DNA of 47,452 bases from Segatella copri (GTDB lineage Bacteria; Bacteroidota; Bacteroidia; Bacteroidales; Bacteroidaceae). Under the pieces are notes generated by a model. The model saw only the letters and a list, made by a program, of their open reading frames with translations, was not told the origin of the DNA and did not search any database. The stretch is from the NCBI RefSeq assembly GCF_009495355.1, contig NZ_VZAD01000077.1:1-47452 (forward strand), given 5' to 3'. The position numbers and the translations under genes were made by a program. Shown piece after piece: positions 41,323 through 47,452 of this stretch (positions are counted from its first letter, which is position 1; each line of letters begins with the position of its first letter).

Positions 41323-41425
41323 GTGCTTTTCAGCTACGTTTTTTTGTGCTTCTCAGCTTCATCATCTTGTGCTTCTCAGCATTGTTCCGTGTGCTTCTCA
41401 GCATCATCATCTTGTGCTTCTCAGC
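41323..41425. repeat. Second mini-hairpin array, 22-23-base period
   Basis: GTGCTTCTCAGC recurs at 41323 (TTTT variant), 41346, 41369, 41391 and 41414, spacings 23, 23, 22 and 23. TGCT and AGCA can form a small stem around TCTC (GAGA on the minus strand); spacers contain ATCATCATCTT. It lies about 100 bases upstream of the pit promoter, outside the predicted pit transcript. Confidence 0.8.
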
Positions 41426-41492
41426 ATCTTTGCTTTCTTCCTCCCTGCTTTTATAGCGCTACTTTTGGGGCTTAATAGATGACCGGCGCCGA

Positions 41493-41528
41493 TCGTCTAT
41501 TGTGACCTCCCGTGGTCATAATAGACGA
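41493..41528. repeat. Strong 15-bp inverted repeat of unknown role
   Basis: TCGTCTATTGTGACC pairs with GGTCATAATAGACGA (one mismatch) around TCCCGT. A third copy of the half site (AATAGATGACC) stands at 41474. No U tract follows, so a terminator is unlikely. The remaining bases to 41780 hold a TGACTAA triplet repeat (41646-41664) and no gene. Confidence 0.6.
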
Positions 41529-41780
41529 CCACTGTTGAGCGCTGCTTGAGCTCTTTTGTTGTCTGCAGCGACAGAGCAACAGCACCTTCAGGATTATATA
41601 TATACTTTATTGAACAAAAATTGTATTTTCCAAAGTTCCTTAATGACTAATGACTAATGACTATTTTGGGGAGTGTGTCTCTTTTACACTTCTTGCTGTG
41701 TCATTTGTGTCATTAGTGTGAATGGACACTATTCCTGGTTCGGTAGATGATTGACTGTTATTACCTGAATATAGCAGTCT

Positions 41781-42239
41781 TTATTCTGTAAGAATATTTG
41801 AGTAGTCTGGTAACTCTTCCAAATATAAATATTTTTTACCATCATAATCCATCTTGCAGACATAGTGCTGCAGCCCGTTGCTCACCACCAAGTAGTCTAC
41901 ATGCAGCAGCATATTGTAGGTGACAATCTGGTCGAAAACAGTCTGCGTGATAGGTATGTGAGGAGCCTTGTATTCAACGATCATGACCGGCTGCAGCTGC
42001 TTGTTGTAAAGGATGGTGTCGGCCCTGAGAACCTTGTCGCCCACATGCAGCGAAACCTCGTTGGCAAGCAGTGAGGCAGGGTAGTGGCGGTGCTCCACCA
42101 TGAAGTGGACGAAGTGCTGTCGCACCCACTCTTCGGGAGTGAGCCGGACGTAGCGTCTTCTCAGAAAATCGAAAATCAGAGGCGCCTGCTTCGTGCCTTT
42201 CAGGCGTACGTCGAAGGGCGGTAAGTTGAGACTTGTCAT
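41781..42239 (-). CDS. HsdR_N-like nuclease-fold protein
   Basis: A 152-residue protein of the type I restriction enzyme R subunit N-terminal-like family, free-standing and without helicase. Start at 42239 (MTSLNLPPFDVRLKG); the extension upstream runs over the promoters. PD-(D/E)xK elements are visible: EEWVRQHFVHFMVEHRHYPA, the acidic residue in LRADTILYNK and the ExK of VMIVEYKAPHI. In Bacteroidota it is found next to holA, here divergently, and no restriction-modification partner accompanies it. It may be a house-keeping nuclease rather than a defence gene; function unproven. Confidence 0.85.
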   Translation of the reverse strand: MTSLNLPPFDVRLKGTKQAPLIFDFLRRRYVRLTPEEWVRQHFVHFMVEHRHYPASLLANEVSLHVGDKVLRADTILYNKQLQPVMIVEYKAPHIPITQTVFDQIVTYNMLLHVDYLVVSNGLQHYVCKMDYDGKKYLYLEELPDYSNILTE

Positions 42240-42311
42240 GTTTGTTTTACCTTTTATATATATAGTCGCCGATTTCTTTCCTTTCTGGCAGATTGTTAGA
42301 AAAATATTTCG

Positions 42312-42319
42312 TATCTTTG
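42312..42319 (+). promoter_or_regulatory. TAnnTTTG promoter box for holA
   Basis: TATCTTTG 60 bases before the holA ATG; TTG at 42293-42295 is a possible -33 with a short spacer. Confidence 0.55.
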
Positions 42320-42378
42320 TGGCTGAAATAAATTCCCGACATCGGCGAAGCTGATGCAAAGATACAAAAAATATCGTA

Positions 42379-43410
42379 ATGGCAGAAAAAAAACAAGGCG
42401 TAAGTTATGAGTCGGTCATGAAAGATCTGAAGGCTCGCAACTTCTCACCCGTCTACTTGCTGATGGGTGACGAGTCGTACTATATCGACAAAATTTGTGA
42501 TTACCTGATGGAACATGCGCTCCAGCCGGAAGAACGAGATTTCAACCAGGTGGTGCTTTTCGGGTCTCCCTCTGTGACGGCAGTCCAGGTGGTAGACCAG
42601 TGCAAGGGTTATCCTATGATGGCAGAGCATCGGGTGGTGATTCTGAAAGAGGCTCAAAATTTGAAAAATTTCGAGGCACTCGACAAGTATCTCGAAAATC
42701 CCGTAAAATCGACCATCTTATGTGTGTGCTATAAAAACGGAACTTTGAAGAGTCCGAAGACGCTCCTCACCAAGGTGGCACAGACGGGTGTGCTCTTGGA
42801 GAGCAAAAAAATGAAAGATTACCAACTGGCGGGTTTCATAGAGAAATATCTGAAAGTGCGCAACACCACCATCGAGCCGAAGGCCACACAGATGATTGCC
42901 GATCACATCGGCCCCGACTTGCACCGTCTTACTTCCGAACTGGACAAGGTGCTCATTTCGCTGTCGGAAAACGACAGGAGAGTGACGCCCGAAATCGTGG
43001 AACGCGAAATCGGAGTGAGCAAGGATTTCAATGTCTTCGAGCTGAGAAATGCGATCATCAACAAGGATGTTTTCAAGGCAAATCAGATAGTACAATATTT
43101 TGACAATAATCCAAAGTCGGGTGGAGCCTTCTCACTTCTCCCGTTGCTCTTTTCTTATTTCCAAAATTTGATGTTGGCGTATTATGCACCCAATAAACAG
43201 AACGAAACAGAGCTCGCAAAATTCCTGGATTTGAAATCAACCTGGGGTGTGCGCGATTATACGACAGGAATGAGAAACTATAATGGAATGAAGGTGATGC
43301 AGATTATTGCCAAGATGAAGGAGGTGGATGCCAAGATGAAGGGCTTCAACAACCCCAATACTTCGGCTGGCGAACTGATGCAGGAACTCATCTTTTTCAT
43401 CCTCCATTAA
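42379..43410 (+). CDS. holA: DNA polymerase III subunit delta (HolA)
   Basis: A 343-residue AAA+-like clamp-loader subunit that opens the sliding clamp. Visible: an N-terminal FSPVYLLMGDESYYIDKICD (vestigial P-loop), CKGYPMMAEHRVVILKEAQN, the HolA region IADHIGPDLHRLTSELDKVL, and VSKDFNVFELRNAIINKDVF in the collar. Length is normal. Single gene with its own promoter and a GC-rich terminator. Confidence 0.93.
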   Translation: MAEKKQGVSYESVMKDLKARNFSPVYLLMGDESYYIDKICDYLMEHALQPEERDFNQVVLFGSPSVTAVQVVDQCKGYPMMAEHRVVILKEAQNLKNFEALDKYLENPVKSTILCVCYKNGTLKSPKTLLTKVAQTGVLLESKKMKDYQLAGFIEKYLKVRNTTIEPKATQMIADHIGPDLHRLTSELDKVLISLSENDRRVTPEIVEREIGVSKDFNVFELRNAIINKDVFKANQIVQYFDNNPKSGGAFSLLPLLFSYFQNLMLAYYAPNKQNETELAKFLDLKSTWGVRDYTTGMRNYNGMKVMQIIAKMKEVDAKMKGFNNPNTSAGELMQELIFFILH

Positions 43411-43493
43411 GCTGATCGGGCAGTCTGGTTTTTCTGCTTTTGGGGCGGCTGTCTTGTCTCCAGTTTTGTAATTGAGTTTTCTAAAAATACAAT

Positions 43494-43522
43494 GGGCAAT
43501 CCTTTCCGGGGTTGCCCTTTTT
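43494..43522 (+). terminator. Terminator after holA
   Basis: GGGCAA pairs with TTGCCC around a loop with a further CC/GG pair; TTTTT follows. Confidence 0.75.
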
Positions 43523-44393
43523 CATGTTTCTGATGTTGCCCATTGGGGAGTGTTGCGGCATGGAGCAGGACTCCTCTTGTAGGAAAATGAGCCGGAAATA
43601 ATGCCAGAAAAAGTAAATATAGGGGCTCTGTTGAATGAAAATAGGGGTAAAAATAGGGTGAAAATCAAGAAAAATAGCCAAAATTGTCCCTTTTTCTCCT
43701 CTGTTTGACCTATTTCTGATTTAAAAGGAGATTGCTTGAAAACAGTCTTGTTTTTGTGTAAAGTGTTGATAAATAGTATTTTACGTTTCTGAATCGTTGT
43801 TTATCCTCCTCAAAACTCGCGAATTTGGATGTGGGTTAGCCTGTGATAAGCAAAACAGAAAAAATGAAAATTTGAGCAGTTTTATTGCTTCAAATATTTA
43901 TCGTTTATATTTATTAAGATTTATAATCGTGAAATTTAGAAATTTATATTTTAAAATTTTAAATGAGAGATGTGGCAAATTTCAGTTACAAAACTAAAAC
44001 TAAATATATTTATAGTTGGTAATTATTTAATAATATAAACTAAACTATCTTCTTATAAAACATAAACGAATAAATATACATACCGTTTTTTATTCATCTA
44101 AAACACAGAAAACCAATGATTTATGTAAATTTATCGATTTAGAAAGCATAAAAAACAATCACTATACATCAAAAACCTGCATAAAGCACCCTTTATGCGC
44201 CTATTTACGTGAAATACTATGCTAAATCCCAGTTTATTAGCCTTTTATTATAAATAATTTCTTTGTAAATACTTTGAAACACTAAATATAGGTTTATAAA
44301 TCTAAACCCGAAAACTTGCGTTTAATAGATGATAATTTATAAATTAAAATAGATAAATATAAACTTTACAAATCAAAATTCTCTTTATATTTC

Positions 44394-44424
44394 TTGGTTG
44401 TTTCAAAAAAAAGATTTACCTTTG
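44394..44424 (+). promoter_or_regulatory. -33/-7 promoter for the XRE-type regulator
   Basis: TTG at 44394-44396, a 20-base spacer and TACCTTTG at 44417-44424; the ATG follows 40 bases on. Confidence 0.65.
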
Positions 44425-44464
44425 TAAAATCTTAGAAAAAGTACAAAAATAACACCTATTCGGT

Positions 44465-45025
44465 ATGAAAGATAGAATAAGACAGATTATGGAGGGCCAG
44501 CATCTCACCCAGCAAAGCTTCGCTCAGATGACTCAGATCTCCACTCCTACCCTGAGCAACATCCTCACCGGTAAGAGTCGTGCAACACTCAATACGGTTG
44601 AGTTAATCAAACGCAAGTTTCCACTCATCAGTCTCGACTGGTTGCTCTACGGAGTCGGTCCGATGTATATTCATGACGGTGCTGCGCCCACCCCATCGGA
44701 TGCAACTTCTGGTAGCGGTTCGGCTGCGCGTCATGAGCCCACGGATATGGCACTCGATTTTTCGGACGACGATTCTGCTGAGGTTGCGTCTTCCCCTCAG
44801 TCGGCTTCTGCTGCCTCTTTGTCGGCACATTCTTCCTCGCAGCCATCTTCGGCTTATCCTTCAGGTTCGCTTTTTGATCAACCTGTAAGTCATAGTGTAA
44901 ATCCTACACGCAAAAATATAGCCCAAACAGAAGTTAAATATATTGACAAACCGCAACGTAAAATCACCGAGATTCGTATCTTCTATGATGATCAGACCTG
45001 GGAGACTTTCGTACCCAAGAAATAG
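44465..45025 (+). CDS. XRE-family helix-turn-helix protein with conserved C-terminal tail
   Basis: A 186-residue cytoplasmic protein. Residues 1-65 form an XRE-like HTH (RIRQIMEGQHLTQQSFAQMT, then STPTLSNILTGKSRATLNTV) followed by LDWLLYGVGPMY, typical of phage-repressor-like regulators of this phylum. Residues ~75-145 are a Ser/Ala/Pro-rich disordered linker. The last ~30 residues (KPQRKITEIRIFYDDQTWET, then FVPKK) look like a beta hairpin and are probably a conserved interaction tail. Targets unknown. The very AT-rich upstream region may contain its own operators. Confidence 0.85.
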   Translation: MKDRIRQIMEGQHLTQQSFAQMTQISTPTLSNILTGKSRATLNTVELIKRKFPLISLDWLLYGVGPMYIHDGAAPTPSDATSGSGSAARHEPTDMALDFSDDDSAEVASSPQSASAASLSAHSSSQPSSAYPSGSLFDQPVSHSVNPTRKNIAQTEVKYIDKPQRKITEIRIFYDDQTWETFVPKK

Positions 45026-45406
45026 TCATTCTATTCCTCGAAAGTGGCATCTTTCGGAGCTTTCAGATTCGCTCTCCTGTCAGTAAGAAATGAATGAGTC
45101 GAGACAAGTGTTTTAAGTCATTTTTTAGCTGAATGGCTCTTGTCCTGGCTTCTTCATTTCTTGTTTTAATAGCTTCTTTTTTTATACTTTTTCTCCATTT
45201 GTCTGTTTTTTGTTTTGTGTTCCCTATTTTTTTCGTACCTTTGCAAAAGTTAAAGCGGCACTCGGCAATTTGAAAGCAAGCCATCATGATAAAACAAGCC
45301 ATTATGATGAGTGTACGTGCGTATGCGCGCAATCATTAAGAACAATAAGAGCCGTAGTTAACAAGAACAGAATACAAACAAGACGAACAAAACTCAAATC
45401 CTGAAG
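45026..45406. other. Intergenic region before pyrK
   Basis: It holds a small inverted repeat CGAAAG/CTTTCG (45039-45056), possibly the end of the regulator transcript although no U tract follows, a T-rich stretch, and the pyrK promoter. An 89-residue frame on the minus strand overlaps the promoter and shows no family features. Confidence 0.5.
45236..45243 (+). promoter_or_regulatory. TAnnTTTG promoter box for pyrK-pyrD
   Basis: TACCTTTG with TTTG at 45214-45217 (18-base spacer). The leader is about 158 bases, long enough for control of pyrimidine synthesis, but I see no clear attenuator. Confidence 0.6.
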
Positions 45407-46180
45407 ATGAAAAAATACATTTTAGACCTCAAGGTGGTTTCGGTAGAACCATTGAGCGACAAGCACGTGTTGATTAAGTTGACCGACGACAAGGCGCTCC
45501 CCGAAATCCTGCCAGGACAGTTTGTGGAAGTACGTGTAGACCATTCGCCTGCCACGATGCTTCGCCGTCCTATCTCCATCAACTTTGTAGACCGTGAGCA
45601 GAATCAGCTGTGGCTTCTTGTGGCTGTTGTCGGTGACGGAACCCGTCAGTTGTCCAAGCTCCAGCAGGGCGATGTGCTCAACTGTATGTTGCCTCTTGGC
45701 AATGGTTTCACCATGCCAACGGCTCCAGGCCAGCGCTATCTGCTGGTGGGCGGTGGCGTAGGTGTAGCTCCGTTGCTCTACTTCGGCAAGCTGCTGAAGG
45801 ATCAGGGTGCCGACCCCGTGTTCCTTTTGGGAGCCCGTACTGCAACCGACCTGCTCGAGCTGGACGAGTTTGCCAAGTATGGCAGAGTGTGCATCACCAC
45901 CGAGGACGGCAGTGCTGGCGAGCAAGGTTTTGTTACCAACCATTCCATCCTTCAGCACGAGCATTTCGACATGATCAGCACCTGTGGTCCTAAGCCCATG
46001 ATGATGAGTGTGGCGCGTTATGCCAAGAAGGCTGATGTGGAGTGCGAGGTCTCGTTGGAGAACAAGATGGCCTGTGGTGTGGGCGCCTGCCTGTGCTGCG
46101 TGGAGAAGACTGTGAAAGGCAACCAGTGTGTGTGCAAGGATGGTCCGGTCATCAATGTGAAGAATCTGCTCTGGGATTGA
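45407..46180 (+). CDS. pyrK: Dihydroorotate dehydrogenase electron transfer subunit (PyrK)
   Basis: A 257-residue flavin and [2Fe-2S] protein that passes electrons from dihydroorotate dehydrogenase B to NAD. Visible: FAD-binding MLRRPISINFVD, the nucleotide loop LLVGGGVGVAPLLYFGKLL, and a C-terminal cluster-binding part KMACGVGACLCCVEK with a fourth Cys in QCVCKDGPV. Length is normal. It precedes pyrD by 94 bases; together they make the class 1B enzyme. Confidence 0.94.
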   Translation: MKKYILDLKVVSVEPLSDKHVLIKLTDDKALPEILPGQFVEVRVDHSPATMLRRPISINFVDREQNQLWLLVAVVGDGTRQLSKLQQGDVLNCMLPLGNGFTMPTAPGQRYLLVGGGVGVAPLLYFGKLLKDQGADPVFLLGARTATDLLELDEFAKYGRVCITTEDGSAGEQGFVTNHSILQHEHFDMISTCGPKPMMMSVARYAKKADVECEVSLENKMACGVGACLCCVEKTVKGNQCVCKDGPVINVKNLLWD

Positions 46181-46274
46181 TATCCCTCTTGATTTGTCAA
46201 TATCTTATACTCATTATAGTTTCGCATTAATCCTTTATTTGTAAAGGAAAATGAATTAAAAACAACAGAATATT

Positions 46275-47183
46275 ATGGCATCATTAAGCGTAAATATACA
46301 TCATCTGAAGCTCAAGAATCCCGTGATGACAGCCTCGGGAACTTTTGGTTACGGACTGGAGTTTGCCGATTTTGTACCTCTTGACGAGATAGGCGGCATT
46401 ATTGTAAAGGGCACCACGCTGGAGCCTCGCGAGGGCAATGACTATCCCCGAATGGCAGAGACACCACAGGGAATGCTCAACTGTGTGGGCTTGCAGAACA
46501 AGGGCGTAAATTATTTCTGCGAGCATATCTATCCTCAAATCAAGGATATCGACACCAATATGATTGTCAACGTATCGGGTCATTCGCCAGAGAATTATGC
46601 AGCTTGTGCGGCCCGTATAGGCGAGCTGGACAAGATACCTGCCATTGAGCTCAACATCTCTTGCCCTAACGTGAAGGACGGCGGAATGGCATTCGGTGTG
46701 ACCTGTGAGGGTGCAGCCCAGGTGGTAAGAGCCGTGCGTCAGGCATATAACAAGACGTTGATTGTTAAGTTGTCGCCCAATGTGACCAATATCGCCGACA
46801 TAGCCCGTGCCTGCGAGGCTGAGGGAGCCGACGCCGTATCGCTCATCAACACTCTGATGGGTATGGCTGTGGACATCGAGAAGCGTCAGCCGCTGCTAAG
46901 CATCCGTACAGGCGGTCTGAGCGGTCCATGTGTCAAGCCTGTGGCCCTCCGTATGGTGTACGATGTGGCTCATGCCGTCAAGATTCCAGTTGTAGGCTTA
47001 GGCGGAATTACTACAGCCAAGGATGCCATTGAGTTCTTGATGTGTGGTGCCACTGCGATAGAGATTGGTACAGCCAACTTCCTTGATCCAGCCGTGACCA
47101 AGAAGGTGAAGGACGGCATCAACGACTGGCTCGACGCTCATGGCTGCTCATCCGTGCATGAGATTATCGGAGCCATCAGATAA
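46275..47183 (+). CDS. pyrD: Dihydroorotate dehydrogenase, catalytic subunit (class 1B)
   Basis: A 302-residue FMN barrel enzyme for the fourth step of pyrimidine synthesis. Visible: [42 protein letters not shown] with the class 1 catalytic Cys, [12 protein letters not shown] with the FMN-binding Lys, and [20 protein letters not shown] plus [11 protein letters not shown] for the phosphate of FMN. It lacks an N-terminal membrane helix, as expected of class 1B, and its partner pyrK is adjacent. Confidence 0.95.
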   Translation: MASLSVNIHHLKLKNPVMTASGTFGYGLEFADFVPLDEIGGIIVKGTTLEPREGNDYPRMAETPQGMLNCVGLQNKGVNYFCEHIYPQIKDIDTNMIVNVSGHSPENYAACAARIGELDKIPAIELNISCPNVKDGGMAFGVTCEGAAQVVRAVRQAYNKTLIVKLSPNVTNIADIARACEAEGADAVSLINTLMGMAVDIEKRQPLLSIRTGGLSGPCVKPVALRMVYDVAHAVKIPVVGLGGITTAKDAIEFLMCGATAIEIGTANFLDPAVTKKVKDGINDWLDAHGCSSVHEIIGAIR

Positions 47184-47263
47184 GTGAAGGAGTTTATCTG
47201 AGTCCACTTGAAAAAGTCGAAAATCGTATTTTTTTGTCTTTGCAACTGAAGTTTCGCAAGTTT

Positions 47264-47452
47264 TGCCCCACACGCCCTGAAGGGGCAGAAGCTCTTAGCC
47301 CAGGGCAGCGCCCTGGGTTATTACGGATGATAGCCTATCGCCCTGTAAGGGCAAAAGCTTTAAAACTCCTAATAATTTATAAGGCTTTTGCCCTTACAGG
47401 GCGCCTTGCCGATTGCCATTATACCCAGGGCGCTGCCCTGGGCTAAGAGCTT
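47264..47452. repeat. Composite REP palindrome, right-end copy (cut by the window)
   Basis: The border (CCCCACACGCCCTGAAG) is followed by A (GGGGCAGAAGCTCTTAGCCC), CAGGGCAGCGCCCTGGG, B (CGCCCTGTAAGGGCAAAAGC), centre, B' (CTTTTGCCCTTACAGGGCG) and the start of A' (CCCAGGGCGCTGCCCTGGG). Same order as at 20970-21175. It starts about 80 bases after pyrD and could serve as its transcript end. Confidence 0.85.

Larger units (their letters stand above)
43411..44464. other. Long AT-rich region without a gene
   Basis: After the holA terminator there are ~900 bases with no convincing gene. From about 43740 the sequence is strikingly AT-rich. It has short inverted repeats: GCATAAAG/CTTTATGC (44179-44198, loop CACC) and GGTTTA/TAAACC (44291-44308). 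One TTATCAACA-like site (minus strand, near 43766) differs by one base from a DnaA box; no cluster of such boxes is present. A 66-residue frame at 43797 is Asn/Lys/Phe-rich with no family features and is not called. Confidence 0.7.

Noticed and set aside
41216..41482. An 88-residue frame rich in Ser/His/Leu
   Set aside because: It is the translation of the second mini-hairpin array and overlaps the pit promoter.
41781..42239. A type I restriction-modification system
   Set aside because: Only the N-terminal nuclease-like domain is present; no helicase, specificity or methylase subunit, and the gene is a usual neighbour of holA.
43797..43997. A 66-residue frame in the AT-rich gap
   Set aside because: Composition is that of AT-rich noncoding DNA, with no motif and no promoter nearby.
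43740..44464. Chromosomal replication origin
   Set aside because: AT-rich, but only one imperfect DnaA-like box and no dnaA nearby.
45063..45332. An 89-residue minus-strand frame before pyrK
   Set aside because: It runs across the pyrK promoter, starts inside the pyrK leader, and has no recognisable features.
47234..47446. A 70-residue frame at the right end
   Set aside because: REP translation only.

Overview
The window looks like a chromosomal segment of a Bacteroidota, most likely a gut or oral Prevotella-like member of the Bacteroidales. Reasons: nearly every well-supported promoter is the Bacteroidota TAnnTTTG box rather than a sigma70 -10; start codons follow A-rich leaders with little Shine-Dalgarno; and the families are typical of the phylum (PCMD protein, large OMP_b-brl TonB-type barrel, PorT-like barrels, DUF5606, DUF4369 thioredoxin, a membrane-spanning SusR-like AraC sensor, menaquinone genes). 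I see no rRNA, tRNA, CRISPR array, integrase or transposase.

Layout. 1-3765: dispersed palindromic repeats, then a three-gene module (DUF3127-like OB-fold protein, a VirE_N/primase-like/DUF3987 protein, a DUF5675 protein). 3752-7844 (minus): menE, menC and a GNAT-nitrilase fusion. 8093-12070 (minus): PCMD protein, Omp85-type barrel and a lipid A phosphoethanolamine transferase. 12296-15295 (minus): large outer-membrane barrel. 15479-18765: aroB facing rfbB-rfbD. 18989-20587 (minus): two tandem paralogous small barrels with a shared promoter and leader. 21369-23116 (minus): rplY-pth-hslR. 23379-27136 (plus): nusB-yajC-ybbR-coaE-DUF5606. 27241-28326 (minus): thioredoxin-like protein. 28525-36163 (plus): a pectin locus made of a membrane AraC sensor, a CE12-like esterase and a CE8 pectinesterase. 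36416-37745: queuosine precursor transporter and queF. 37919-43410: TlpA-like protein, phosphate transporter, HsdR_N-like protein and holA. 44465-47183: XRE regulator, pyrK, pyrD. The window ends in another palindromic repeat cluster.

Most genes are ordinary core metabolism and envelope functions; the unusual content is mainly between genes. (i) The predicted 5' leader of the phosphate transporter holds five mini-hairpins at exact 22-nt spacing, each showing AGGAA in its loop, and a second array of related design lies upstream. (ii) A GGAGTTAA hairpin element occurs in two simple copies and one copy whose loop holds a complete composite REP palindrome, giving a nested inverted repeat of about 0.5 kb. 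(iii) The leader of the queuosine-precursor transporter can fold as an H-type pseudoknot, the topology of preQ1-I riboswitches. (iv) A 21-bp array bounded by a perfect 16-bp inverted repeat follows hslR. (v) The linker of the primase-like protein overlaps an out-of-frame reading frame for a two-helix hydrophobic peptide. All functional assignments are from reading motifs; no database search was run.
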